63,678 nt of DNA from Salinicola peritrichatus (GTDB taxonomy: Bacteria > Pseudomonadota > Gammaproteobacteria > Pseudomonadales > Halomonadaceae): the NCBI RefSeq assembly GCF_003206715.1, contig NZ_PZJU01000041.1:76815-140492 (forward strand), in the 5' to 3' direction. Below the pieces are notes generated by a model, which saw nothing but the letters and a program-made list of their open reading frames with translations, was not told the DNA's origin and did not search any database. Position 1 is the stretch's first letter. Every line of letters begins with the position of its first letter. Shown here in pieces: positions 48,575 through 56,495 of this stretch. Position numbers and translations under genes: made by a program.

Positions 48575-49531
48575 ATGCGAACCCTCCATTTATCTCCGCC
48601 CGCGGCGCTGGTCGCTCAGGTGGCCGAACAGGCCGCCCGTCCGCAGCCTGAGGGGGTGGCACCGCTGGTGGCCCGCGTGCAGGAGCGTTTTGGTCAGGCT
48701 ACCTGCGCGGTGCTCTTCTACGGCTCCTGCCTGCGTAGCCACGATCCGGGTGATGGCGTGGTCGATCTCTATGCGCTGGTCGACCGCTACGCCGCCGTCT
48801 ACGATCGCCGTCTGCTGCGGCTGGTCAACGCCTGGCTGCCACCCAACGTGTTCTATCTCGAGGCACAGGATGCCCAGGGGCGGCGCCTGCGCGCCAAGTG
48901 CGCGGTCATCACCCTCGATGACTTCGCACAGGGAGCGACACGCTGGTTCGAAAGCTATCTGTGGGGGCGCTTCGCCCAGCCCTGTCGCCTGGCCTATTGC
49001 CGCGATGAAGTCACCCGGATGCGGGTGAACGACGCCTTGGCCGGGGCGGTGCTCGCGTTGTGGCGTGCCGCGCTGCCCTGTCTGCCGGACACCTTCGAGG
49101 CCGCCGAGGGCTGGCAGCAGGCCCTCGCGCTGAGTTACGGTGTCGAGCTGCGACCCGAAGGCGCATCGCGCCCGGCCTCGCTGCTGGCTGGACAGGAGGC
49201 GGAATACCGCGGGCGGCTGGCAGCGGCAGCCGAGGCGCTGCCCGGGCTGTCGGCGACCGGCAACGACCACTATCGCAATGTACTGGAAGCGGCACAGCGC
49301 CGCCGGGGACGACGCGTCTGGCGCTGGCGACGCCGACAGGGACATATCCTGCACATCGCCAGACTGATGAAGGCGGTTCTGACCTTTGAAAACGGTGTCG
49401 ATTACATAGCCTGGAAGCTGGAACGCCACAGTGGCCGGCAAATTTCCGTCAATGACCGCTTGCGCCGCTATCCGTTGCTGTTCGGCTGGCCGCTACTGTG
49501 GCGGTTGCTGCGCGAGCGTGTGCTGCGCTGA
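48575..49531 (+). CDS. Nucleotidyltransferase-like protein of the sphingolipid head-group module
   Basis: 318 aa. FYGSCLRSHDPGDGVVDLYALVD near residues 40-62 looks like the GS-x-DxD signature of the pol-beta/TAM41-type nucleotidyltransferase fold. TAM41 is the mitochondrial phosphatidate cytidylyltransferase, so one possibility is CDP-ceramide or CDP-lipid formation. The match is short and I could not verify it. The C-terminal half has basic helices and a VDYIAWKLERHSG segment. The start at 48575 follows GAGG; an alternative ATG at 48545 overlaps the previous stop. Confidence 0.65.
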   Translation: MRTLHLSPPAALVAQVAEQAARPQPEGVAPLVARVQERFGQATCAVLFYGSCLRSHDPGDGVVDLYALVDRYAAVYDRRLLRLVNAWLPPNVFYLEAQDAQGRRLRAKCAVITLDDFAQGATRWFESYLWGRFAQPCRLAYCRDEVTRMRVNDALAGAVLALWRAALPCLPDTFEAAEGWQQALALSYGVELRPEGASRPASLLAGQEAEYRGRLAAAAEALPGLSATGNDHYRNVLEAAQRRRGRRVWRWRRRQGHILHIARLMKAVLTFENGVDYIAWKLERHSGRQISVNDRLRRYPLLFGWPLLWRLLRERVLR

Positions 49532-49551
49532 TATACGAGGAGACGAGCATC

Positions 49552-50310
49552 ATGAAAGAGTCCTCACCCCCTCCAACTGAAGCAGGGCCTCCTGCCAAGC
49601 GCAGGAAGCCCTGGTACATCAAGACCGGGCGCAGGTTGCTGGTCTCGGTAGATCGCTTTATCGCCCGTCATTCCCGGGTAGGCGATCCCACCTTCTTCGA
49701 TCCTGCCGAGTTTGCCTGGGTCAGTCCGCTGGAAGCCGAATGGCAGGCCATTCGTACGGAACTCGATGACATCCTGCGCGAGCGTGATGCGCTGCCAAAT
49801 TTCCAGGACATTTCGCAGGACCAGGCACGCATCAGCCAGGATGATCGCTGGAAGACCTTCTTCTTCTACGGCTACGGTTATCGCATGGATGACAACTGCG
49901 CGCGTTGTCCCCAAACGACCCGCCTGATCGAAAGCGTGCCGGGAATGACGACCGCGTTCTTCTCGATCCTCGCACCCGGCAAGCACATCCCGCCGCATCG
50001 CGGCCCCTACAAGGGCGTGATGCGTTACCATCTGGGGCTGCGGGTACCGGAACCGCGCGAGCGTTGCCGCATCCGCGTCGGCGACGACACCGGCTACTGG
50101 CGGGAAGGCGGCAGTCTGCTGTTCGACGATACCTACGAGCACGAGGTGTGGAACGACACCGACGGCGTCAGGGTGGTGCTGTTTCTGGATGTCATGCGGC
50201 CTATGCGCTTCCCGGGCGCACTGGTCAACCGCTTGGTCTTCAATCTGATTCGCTTGTCGCCCTACGTGCAGCGCGCGCGCAGGAACCAGCAGCGCTGGTC
50301 GCAGCGCTAG
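49552..50310 (+). CDS. Aspartyl/asparaginyl beta-hydroxylase family protein (LpxO-like)
   Basis: 252 aa. HIPPHRGPYKGVMRYHLGL contains the iron-binding HxxPHxG, and FDDTYEHEVWN the second His. The family includes LpxO, which 2-hydroxylates a fatty acyl chain of lipid A. As the last gene of the sphingolipid run, hydroxylation of the ceramide acyl chain is a plausible job. GAGGAG 9-10 nt before the ATG at 49552 supports this start. Confidence 0.85.
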   Translation: MKESSPPPTEAGPPAKRRKPWYIKTGRRLLVSVDRFIARHSRVGDPTFFDPAEFAWVSPLEAEWQAIRTELDDILRERDALPNFQDISQDQARISQDDRWKTFFFYGYGYRMDDNCARCPQTTRLIESVPGMTTAFFSILAPGKHIPPHRGPYKGVMRYHLGLRVPEPRERCRIRVGDDTGYWREGGSLLFDDTYEHEVWNDTDGVRVVLFLDVMRPMRFPGALVNRLVFNLIRLSPYVQRARRNQQRWSQR

Positions 50311-50561
50311 CCTATGCCATGCTTGACGGTACCTGGGAGGGTATCGGCCGGACTGCGCTTTATCGACCGTCTTGACGAATTGATCGCTCTTGGCGAGATC
50401 TGGCCCGCCGGGCTTTGAGATTCCTTTGGCTATATCATGATGGCTGCCATGATCTGCGGTGTGCTGGTGCCAGTTGCGGTGTGAATGCCGGGGAATGCGT
50501 CACGGATCTCCTGAACGATGGCGAAGTTGACCATGTTTTTTTCGCGGTTCGGTCTTGCGAT
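50311..50561. other. Intergenic, no gene recognised
   Basis: A 250-bp stretch after the hydroxylase gene with short frames only. I see no promoter, repeat or RNA gene that I can support here. Confidence 0.5.
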
Positions 50562-50563
50562 TC

Positions 50564-50581
50564 ATTATGAGAATAATTTAC
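50564..50581. promoter_or_regulatory. Possible Fur box upstream of bfd
   Basis: ATTATGAGAATAATTTAC matches the Fur consensus (GATAATGATAATCATTATC) at about 11 of 16 aligned positions. It lies 31 nt before the bfd start, where iron repression of bfd is well known in other bacteria. Confidence 0.45.
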
Positions 50582-50612
50582 ATTTCACTTCGTAATGCCA
50601 AGCGAGGTGTTT

Positions 50613-50816
50613 ATGTACGTCTGTCTCTGTGTAGGGGTCACCGACCGCGATATCGAAAATGCCGTTTCGGACGGTGCCCGCAGCTGGCGCGAAGTCCGCG
50701 AGACGACCGGCTGTGCCGGCCAGTGCGGCAAGTGCGCCTGTACGGGCAAGAGCATCATGCGCGAGGCGATCAGCCAGGAACTGACGATGGATCCGGATCT
50801 CGCCTACGCGGTATAA
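50613..50816 (+). CDS. bfd: Bacterioferritin-associated ferredoxin
   Basis: 67 aa [2Fe-2S] protein with the Bfd cysteine spacing CLC ... CGQCGKC-like (CLC near residue 4, CAGQCGKC near 35-42). It reduces ferric iron out of bacterioferritin. The start follows GAGG. Its partner bfr lies 370 bp downstream. Confidence 0.93.
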   Translation: MYVCLCVGVTDRDIENAVSDGARSWREVRETTGCAGQCGKCACTGKSIMREAISQELTMDPDLAYAV

Positions 50817-51187
50817 GCTGGATTACGAGTGCTTACTTATGCTGGCTTCGGGCTAAATAATTGTGAACGCCGAGCGTTGGTCGATATTCGTCTTTGCAGC
50901 TCGCAGCTCGCAGCTCGCAGCTCGTAGCTCGTAGCTCGTAACTCTCAGACGCAAGTCGTTATCAGCCGCGTTTCCATCTGCCAACGGCTTGCAGATGAGA
51001 TCTTGTCGTAACCTACTGTAATAGTTGTCATTTATTCTCTCGCTGAGCGATACTGCCTCTATCGGATCGACGCTGCCGATTGTGGTAGCGTGGTCCAGAC
51101 GGGAGAGCGTGGCCGGAACGTGCCTCCCCATCGCCAGAGACCAATCACTCGATGCGAATCGCTCGAGGCAATGAGGAGAATACGACA
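50817..51187. promoter_or_regulatory. bfd-bfr intergenic region with bfr promoter and a heptamer repeat
   Basis: 371 bp without a gene. It holds the tandem heptamers at 50897-50938, then an AT-rich stretch, and GAGGAG before bfr. Specific promoter elements are not called. Confidence 0.5.
50897..50938. repeat. Six tandem heptamers (CAGCTCG/TAGCTCG)
   Basis: Four CAGCTCG followed by two TAGCTCG and a decayed seventh copy. It lies in the bfr leader or promoter region. Length change here could tune bfr expression or be a simple slippage product. Confidence 0.85.
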
Positions 51188-51670
51188 ATGAAAGGCGACG
51201 CCAAGGTCATTTCCTATCTCAACACCGTGCTCGGCAACGAGCTGGTCGCGATCAACCAGTACTTTCTGCACAGCAAGATGTACAAGGACTGGGGCTTGAG
51301 CGTGCTGGCCAAGTGGGAGTACGAAGAATCCATCGAAGAGATGCAGCACGCCGACAGGCTGATCGAGCGCATCCTGTTCTTGGAAGGCATTCCCAACCTG
51401 CAGGATCTGGGCAAGCTGAACATCGGCGAGAACTGCCAGGAGATGCTCGAGAGCGATCTCAAGATCGAGCACAAGGCTCGCGCCGACCTGCAGGAAGCGA
51501 TTCCCTACTGCGAATCCGTCCGCGACTACGTCAGCCGCGATCTGTTCATCAAGATCCTCGACGACGAAGAAGAGCACATCGACAAGCTCGAAGCGGAACT
51601 GGGCCTGATCGACAAGGTCGGCATCCAGAACTATCTGCAGAAGCACATGTTCACGACGGACAAGGAGTGA
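51188..51670 (+). CDS. bfr: Bacterioferritin
   Basis: 160 aa four-helix ferritin. Ferroxidase Glu/His residues are in [37 protein letters not shown] and [10 protein letters not shown]. The heme-ligand Met is in EEMQHAD (near residue 52). It stores iron as a 24-mer; iron release needs Bfd. GGAG lies about 10 nt before the ATG. Confidence 0.96.
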   Translation: MKGDAKVISYLNTVLGNELVAINQYFLHSKMYKDWGLSVLAKWEYEESIEEMQHADRLIERILFLEGIPNLQDLGKLNIGENCQEMLESDLKIEHKARADLQEAIPYCESVRDYVSRDLFIKILDDEEEHIDKLEAELGLIDKVGIQNYLQKHMFTTDKE

Positions 51671-51709
51671 GGCGCGACGCCTGATCAGGCACGCACTTTA
51701 CGCATACGC

Positions 51710-51745
51710 AAAAGCCCCGATGTCATCGACATCGGGGCTTTTTTG
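51710..51745. terminator. Bidirectional terminator between bfr and purK
   Basis: A 14-bp stem AAAGCCCCGATGTC/GACATCGGGGCTTT flanked by A and T runs on each side. It serves bfr on the plus strand and purK on the minus strand. Confidence 0.85.
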
Positions 51746-51769
51746 CTGTGGACCGCCGATTTTTCCGGC

Positions 51770-52861
51770 TCAGCCCAGCTCGTTGACCAGCAGTGCCTCG
51801 ACGGCCTCGATGCGCTGGGTCAGCGTCTCGTCGTCGGCCGCGAGCACCGTGATGTGACCGATCTTGCGGCCGGGGCGGGGCGCCTTGCCGTAATCGTGCC
51901 AGCGGGTGCCGGGCAGAGCGAGCACGGCGTCGCGCTCGGGGAAGGCGCCGATCACGTTGAGCATCGCACACGGCGCCAGGCGTGCGGTCTCGCCCAGTGG
52001 CAGCCCGGCGATCGCGCGGACGTGGTTCTCGAACTGGCTGGTCACCGCGCCTTCGATGCTCCAGTGGCCGGAGTTATGCACTCGCGGGGCGATCTCGTTG
52101 GCGAGCAGCCCCGCCGCGGTGACGAAGAACTCGAACGCCATCACGCCGACATAGTCGAGTGCGTTCATCACCCGGCTGGCGTAGTCCTCGGCCTGGGCCT
52201 GCAGCGGATGGGATACCTGTGGCACCGAGCAGTGCAGGATGCCCTGGCGATGTTCGTTGCGGACCACCGGCCAGTGACGAATCTCGCCGTCACGGGCGCG
52301 TACCGCGATCACCGAGATCTCGTGATCGAAGTCGATGAAGCCCTCGAGGATCAGCGGCACGCCGCCGAGTTCGTCGAAGGCGCCGGCAACGTCTTCCGGT
52401 GTTCGCAGCACCTTCTGGCCCTTGCCGTCGTAGCCCAGGGTGCGGGTCTTGATCACCGCCGGCAGGCCGATTTCCGCGACTGCGGCGTCGAGATCGGCCT
52501 GGCTGTCGATCCGCGCGATCGGCGGCACGGCGATATCCAGCGAGCGGAACAGCGACTTCTCCAGCCAGCGATCGCGCGCCGTGGCCAATGCTTGGGCGGG
52601 CGGAAAGGCGGGACGCTGCTCGGCCAGGCGCTCGACGGCCTCGGCCGGTACGTTCTCGAATTCGAAGGTGATGGCATCGCAGGTCGCGGCCAGGGTCTCG
52701 AGCGCTGCCGCGTCCTGCCAGTCGGCCCGCACATGCTCGCCATGAACGGCCGCGCAAGGCTCGTCGCCAGGATCGAGGAAGGTGAAACGCAGGTTCAGCG
52801 GCGCGCCGGCCTGGGCGAGCATGCGCCCGAGCTGGCCGCCGCCGACGATTCCGATACGCAT
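51770..52861 (-). CDS. purK: N5-carboxyaminoimidazole ribonucleotide synthase
   Basis: 363 aa ATP-grasp enzyme of purine synthesis that carboxylates AIR using ATP and bicarbonate. It begins MRIGIVGGGQLGRML; the ATP-grasp lysines are in KTRTLGYDGKGQ. It starts 2 bp after the purE stop. Confidence 0.97.
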   Translation of the reverse strand: MRIGIVGGGQLGRMLAQAGAPLNLRFTFLDPGDEPCAAVHGEHVRADWQDAAALETLAATCDAITFEFENVPAEAVERLAEQRPAFPPAQALATARDRWLEKSLFRSLDIAVPPIARIDSQADLDAAVAEIGLPAVIKTRTLGYDGKGQKVLRTPEDVAGAFDELGGVPLILEGFIDFDHEISVIAVRARDGEIRHWPVVRNEHRQGILHCSVPQVSHPLQAQAEDYASRVMNALDYVGVMAFEFFVTAAGLLANEIAPRVHNSGHWSIEGAVTSQFENHVRAIAGLPLGETARLAPCAMLNVIGAFPERDAVLALPGTRWHDYGKAPRPGRKIGHITVLAADDETLTQRIEAVEALLVNELG

Positions 52862-52863
52862 GA

Positions 52864-53373
52864 TCAGCTCTCGCTCGTGTCGTCTACAGGACGGGGGTCG
52901 GGGGATTCGAGCACCTTGCGCGTCTGCTCGGCGCGGTAGGCTTCCAGCGCCTGGCGGATGTGCTCGTCATGGTTGGCCAGCATGGCGGCGGCGAGCAGCG
53001 CGGCGTTGATCGCCCCGGCACGGCCGATCGCCAGCGTCGCGGTGGGAATGCCGGCCGGCATCTGCACGATGGAAAGCAGCGAGTCGACCCCGGAGAGCGT
53101 GCTCGACTTGACCGGCACGCCGAGTACCGGCAGCCGCGTCTTGGCGGCGCACATGCCCGGCAGGTGAGCGGCACCGCCGGCGCCGGCGATGATCACTTGA
53201 AGGCCACGCTCGGCGGCGGTCTCGGCGTACTCGAACAGCAGATCCGGCGTGCGGTGGGCGGAGACCACCTTGGTTTCATGCTCGATACCCAACTGTTCCA
53301 GGGTCTCGACGGTATGGCAGAGAGTCGACCAGTCCGACTTGGACCCCATGATCACGCCGACGCGTACGCTCAT
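52864..53373 (-). CDS. purE: N5-carboxyaminoimidazole ribonucleotide mutase
   Basis: 169 aa octameric enzyme converting N5-CAIR to CAIR. It has GSKSDW, the SAHRTP motif and the [10 protein letters not shown] loop. GGAGGAAGC directly before the ATG fixes the start. It is the first gene of purE-purK; no PurR-like site was seen. Confidence 0.97.
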   Translation of the reverse strand: MSVRVGVIMGSKSDWSTLCHTVETLEQLGIEHETKVVSAHRTPDLLFEYAETAAERGLQVIIAGAGGAAHLPGMCAAKTRLPVLGVPVKSSTLSGVDSLLSIVQMPAGIPTATLAIGRAGAINAALLAAAMLANHDEHIRQALEAYRAEQTRKVLESPDPRPVDDTSES

Positions 53374-53505
53374 GCTTCCTCCGGGAGTGTTCGACGGCCA
53401 GCCGCTGCTGGGCCACAAGGGCCGCCGCTTGGAAAGCAGCGTATTGTATCACCGTAAATCCAGCAATACAGAAATACAGCTAACGGTAAATACAGCAAGA
53501 CACGG

Positions 53506-53736
53506 TCAGCGAAACGCTTTTTCCAGCGCGAAGCGCTGTACCGGCTCGCCGCTGACGTCGACCTGCTCGCAGAACATGTCCAGTGGGCGTACCCACAGGC
53601 CGTAGTCGCCATAGAGCGCGCGATAGACCACCAGCCACTCCTCGGTCTCGCTGTGCTGGGCCACATCGAGCACTTCGTAGAGATGGCCCTTGTAGTGGCG
53701 ATAGATCCCCGGCACGGGGCGCTGGGTATCACTCAT
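53506..53736 (-). CDS. DUF1653 family protein
   Basis: 76 aa small cytoplasmic protein with PGIYRHYKGHLYEVLDVA and VVYRALYGDYGLWVRPL, the DUF1653 pattern. Function unknown. It overlaps the tcdA stop by 8 bp on the same strand. A GTG three codons upstream is an alternative start. Confidence 0.85.
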   Translation of the reverse strand: MSDTQRPVPGIYRHYKGHLYEVLDVAQHSETEEWLVVYRALYGDYGLWVRPLDMFCEQVDVSGEPVQRFALEKAFR

Positions 53737-54595
53737 GGAACTCACTCTCCTGAATCAGTGATGGCAGCGTCGATGCTTCGGCCGTGCGCCGGGCCTTCTC
53801 GGCGAGCCGGGTCAGCACGCGGCCGGCGGCGGTGAAGCCGAAGGTGCCGGTGACCACGCTGACCGCGCCGAAGCCGGAAGCACAGTCGAGCCGGGTGGCC
53901 TGGCCCGGCTCCGGCTTCTGCAGGCAGACCTCGCCATCGTCGCCGGGATAGACCAGCTGTTCGTCCGAATAGACGCACTCGACCCCGAAGCGACGCTTGG
54001 GATTGCGCGAGAAACCGTGGTCACGGCGCAGCCGCGCGCGCACCTTGGCCAGCAGCGGGTCGTGCTCGGTACGGGTGAGATCGGCCACGCGCACTCGGGT
54101 CGGGTCGCTCTGGCCACCGGCGGCACCGGTCACCGTGATCGGCAACTTGCGCCGCCGGCAGTAATGGATCAGGGCCGCCTTGGCACCGACATGGTCGATG
54201 GCGTCGATCACATGGTCGGCATCCGCCGGAATGCGCTCGGCCAGATTGGTCGGGGTGATGAAGGCGGCATCGGCGTGGATATCGATACCCGACCAGATCG
54301 CACGGCAGCGCTCGGCCAGCACCTCGACCTTGGGCCGGCCGATCTGGCCGTCCAGCGCGTGGAGCTGGCGGTTGACGTTGGAGACGCAGACGTCGTCCAG
54401 GTCGATCAGGGTCAGCCTGCCGATGCCCGAGCGTGCCAGTGCCTCGGCACACCAGCTGCCGACACCGCCGACGCCGACCACCACCACATGGGCATGGCGG
54501 AAGGCGTGGGCGGCGCGGGTGCCGTAGAGGCGGCGGATGCCGCCAAAGCGGAAATCGTAGTCGTCGTTCTCTGCGGTCGCGGTATCGTCGCTCAT
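53729..54595 (-). CDS. tcdA: tRNA threonylcarbamoyladenosine dehydratase
   Basis: 288 aa E1-like (ThiF/MoeB) enzyme that cyclises t6A37 of tRNA to ct6A using ATP. VVVVGVGGVGSWCAEALARSG is the nucleotide loop, followed by LTLIDLDDVCVSNVNRQ and ITVTGAAGGQSDPTRV; the C-terminal LDCASGFGAVSVVTGTFG is conserved. It follows truC with a 4-bp overlap. Confidence 0.94.
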   Translation of the reverse strand: MSDDTATAENDDYDFRFGGIRRLYGTRAAHAFRHAHVVVVGVGGVGSWCAEALARSGIGRLTLIDLDDVCVSNVNRQLHALDGQIGRPKVEVLAERCRAIWSGIDIHADAAFITPTNLAERIPADADHVIDAIDHVGAKAALIHYCRRRKLPITVTGAAGGQSDPTRVRVADLTRTEHDPLLAKVRARLRRDHGFSRNPKRRFGVECVYSDEQLVYPGDDGEVCLQKPEPGQATRLDCASGFGAVSVVTGTFGFTAAGRVLTRLAEKARRTAEASTLPSLIQESEFHE

Positions 54596-55404
54596 GAACT
54601 CTCGCCGATCGGTTCGGCCGTCGCTGCTGGCTCGCTGGCGTTTTCCCAGCGCGCGGCACTGTGGGTCAGGTGCGCCTGCCAGCCGAACCGGGCCAGCAGG
54701 GCGGCAAAATGGTCGTCCGGGGCGGCTTCCAGCGTCAACGTACGCGCTTCCCGGGGATGCCGGAAACAGAGCGACACGGCAAAGAGCAGCAGATGCGGAC
54801 AGTCCAGATGATCGCGGAAATAGCGATTGTGAATACCCTTGCCGTGCTTGGCATCGTTGATGATCGGATGACCGCAGCGTGCCAGGTGGCGTCGGATCTG
54901 ATGCCGCCGTCCGGTCGCCGGTCGCGCTTCCATCAACGAATAGCGCGACTGCGGGTAGCGGTCGATCGCCACCGGAATCTCCACCGTCGCCAATCGCCGC
55001 ACGTGGGTCAGCGCCGGCTGGGCCGGCATCTCCGCCTTCGGCCGGATGCCGTCTTCTTCGCGCAGCGGGGCGTCGATGATCAGCGCTTCCGGTCCCCAGC
55101 CGCGCACCACCGCCAGATAACGCTTGGTCACCCGGTGCTCGCTGAATTCCCGCGTCAGCGCGGCGGCGCTATCGGGATCGAGCGCAAACAGCAGCACGCC
55201 GCCGGTCGGGCGGTCCAGGCGGTGCACCGGGTAGACGCGGCGGCCGATCTGGTCGCGCAGCGTCTGCAGCAAGAAACGCGTCTCGCCGCGTGCCAGCGCC
55301 GTGCGATGGACCAGCATGCCGGGCGGCTTGACCACGGCGATCAGGTGGTCGTCGCGGTAAAGTATCGGTAAAGGAGACGCCGGCAGTTGGGGGAAAGCGC
55401 TCAT
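54592..55404 (-). CDS. truC: tRNA pseudouridine synthase C (RluA family)
   Basis: 270 aa. The catalytic Asp is in HRLDRPTGGV near residue 65; GRRHQIRRHL is the RluA-family motif. The length and lack of an S4 domain fit TruC, which modifies U65 of some tRNAs. Overlap with tcdA makes a two-gene tRNA-modification unit. Confidence 0.88.
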   Translation of the reverse strand: MSAFPQLPASPLPILYRDDHLIAVVKPPGMLVHRTALARGETRFLLQTLRDQIGRRVYPVHRLDRPTGGVLLFALDPDSAAALTREFSEHRVTKRYLAVVRGWGPEALIIDAPLREEDGIRPKAEMPAQPALTHVRRLATVEIPVAIDRYPQSRYSLMEARPATGRRHQIRRHLARCGHPIINDAKHGKGIHNRYFRDHLDCPHLLLFAVSLCFRHPREARTLTLEAAPDDHFAALLARFGWQAHLTHSAARWENASEPAATAEPIGESS

Positions 55405-55536
55405 GTCGACCTGTTTCGCGAGCGGAACAGGGCGCTATTGTTGGGGCATGGGGATGGGATCGCAAGAGCCGACGGGCCGGTGTTGATGATTTAGCGTCAT
55501 GCTAGGCTCGGATGGATGCGTATCCAAGGAATGAAC

Positions 55537-56253
55537 ATGAGCGAGCGACAACCTCCCCATCTGGTCGTGCTGACCGGCGCCGGCATCAGCGCCGAGAGCG
55601 GCCTCAAGACCTTCCGCGATGGCGACGGACTGTGGGAAAACCACCGTATCGAAGATGTCGCCACGCCGGAAGCCTGGGCCCGCGATCCCGCTACCGTATT
55701 GCGCTTCTACGACGAGCGGCGCGAGCAGACTCGCAGCGCCCGGCCCAACGCGGCCCATCGGGCACTGGCCGAGCTCGAGACGGCAGGTTTCCGCGTCAGC
55801 GTCGTCACCCAAAACATTGACGATCTCCACGAGCGTGCCGGCTCGCGCCATGTCCTGCATCTGCACGGCGAGATCCTGCTGGCGCGCTCTTCGGTCGACG
55901 ACGATCTGCGCTATCCGCTGCCGAACGGCGGTATCGCCATCGGTGACCTCTGCGACAAGGGCAGCCAGCTACGCCCTGACGTGGTCTGGTTCGGCGAGTC
56001 GGTGCCGCGCTACGCGGAAGCCTGCGATCTCGTTGCCGAGGCCGATGCGCTCCTGGTCGTCGGCACCTCGCTGGCGGTGATGCCCGCCGCGCTGCTGCTC
56101 GAGCAGGCGCCGTTAGAGGCGCCGTGCTGGCTGGTCGACCCCAACGCCCGCGAACTGACGCCGGCGGGTGTCAGTCCCATCGCCGAGCCGGCCAGTCGGG
56201 GCGTCCCCGAGCTGGTCGCCGAATGGCAAGCGCGGGGCGGCTTCGCGGACTGA
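55537..56253 (+). CDS. NAD-dependent sirtuin-family deacylase lacking the zinc cysteines
   Basis: 238 aa. GAGISAESGLKTFRDGDGLW binds NAD, QNIDDLHERAG is the second NAD motif, and LHLHGE supplies the catalytic His. The loop that normally holds four zinc cysteines has only one (DLCDKGSQLRPDVVWFGE). It resembles CobB otherwise. Removal of acetyl or succinyl groups from Lys is expected. The ATG at 55537 has AAGGA upstream. Confidence 0.88.
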   Translation: MSERQPPHLVVLTGAGISAESGLKTFRDGDGLWENHRIEDVATPEAWARDPATVLRFYDERREQTRSARPNAAHRALAELETAGFRVSVVTQNIDDLHERAGSRHVLHLHGEILLARSSVDDDLRYPLPNGGIAIGDLCDKGSQLRPDVVWFGESVPRYAEACDLVAEADALLVVGTSLAVMPAALLLEQAPLEAPCWLVDPNARELTPAGVSPIAEPASRGVPELVAEWQARGGFAD

Positions 56254-56328
56254 ACGACCGAACAGCCTTCCCGGCCTTTCCTTGAGTCTGATCAGACGGT
56301 CGTAGACGACGATTATTCGGCCTTTGAC

Positions 56329-56362
56329 CTATTTTGCCGCCCGCCGCAGTGCGGCAGAATAG
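56329..56362. other. Hairpin between the sirtuin and BASS genes
   Basis: 12-nt arms CTATTTTGCCGC and GCGGCAGAATAG pair with one G-U. It may end the sirtuin transcript; no U-tract. Confidence 0.35.
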
Positions 56363-56495
56363 CGTCCCCGGTTCGCCGGGTACCAACTCGTAACATTCCA
56401 GAGCCACTCGAGTGGCCGGGCTCGCCAGGTTCCGTGCGTAAGCAAAGCGTTCGCGCAGAACCAATCCTGGGCCTTGAACCGCTAGGACACATATC

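Noticed and set aside
50897-50938. CRISPR array.
   Set aside because: The repeat unit is 7 bp in direct tandem, without spacers; no cas genes are in the window.
53374-53505. PurR operator before purE.
   Set aside because: I could not find an ACGCAAACGTTTGCGT-like palindrome; only repeated AT-rich phrases are present.
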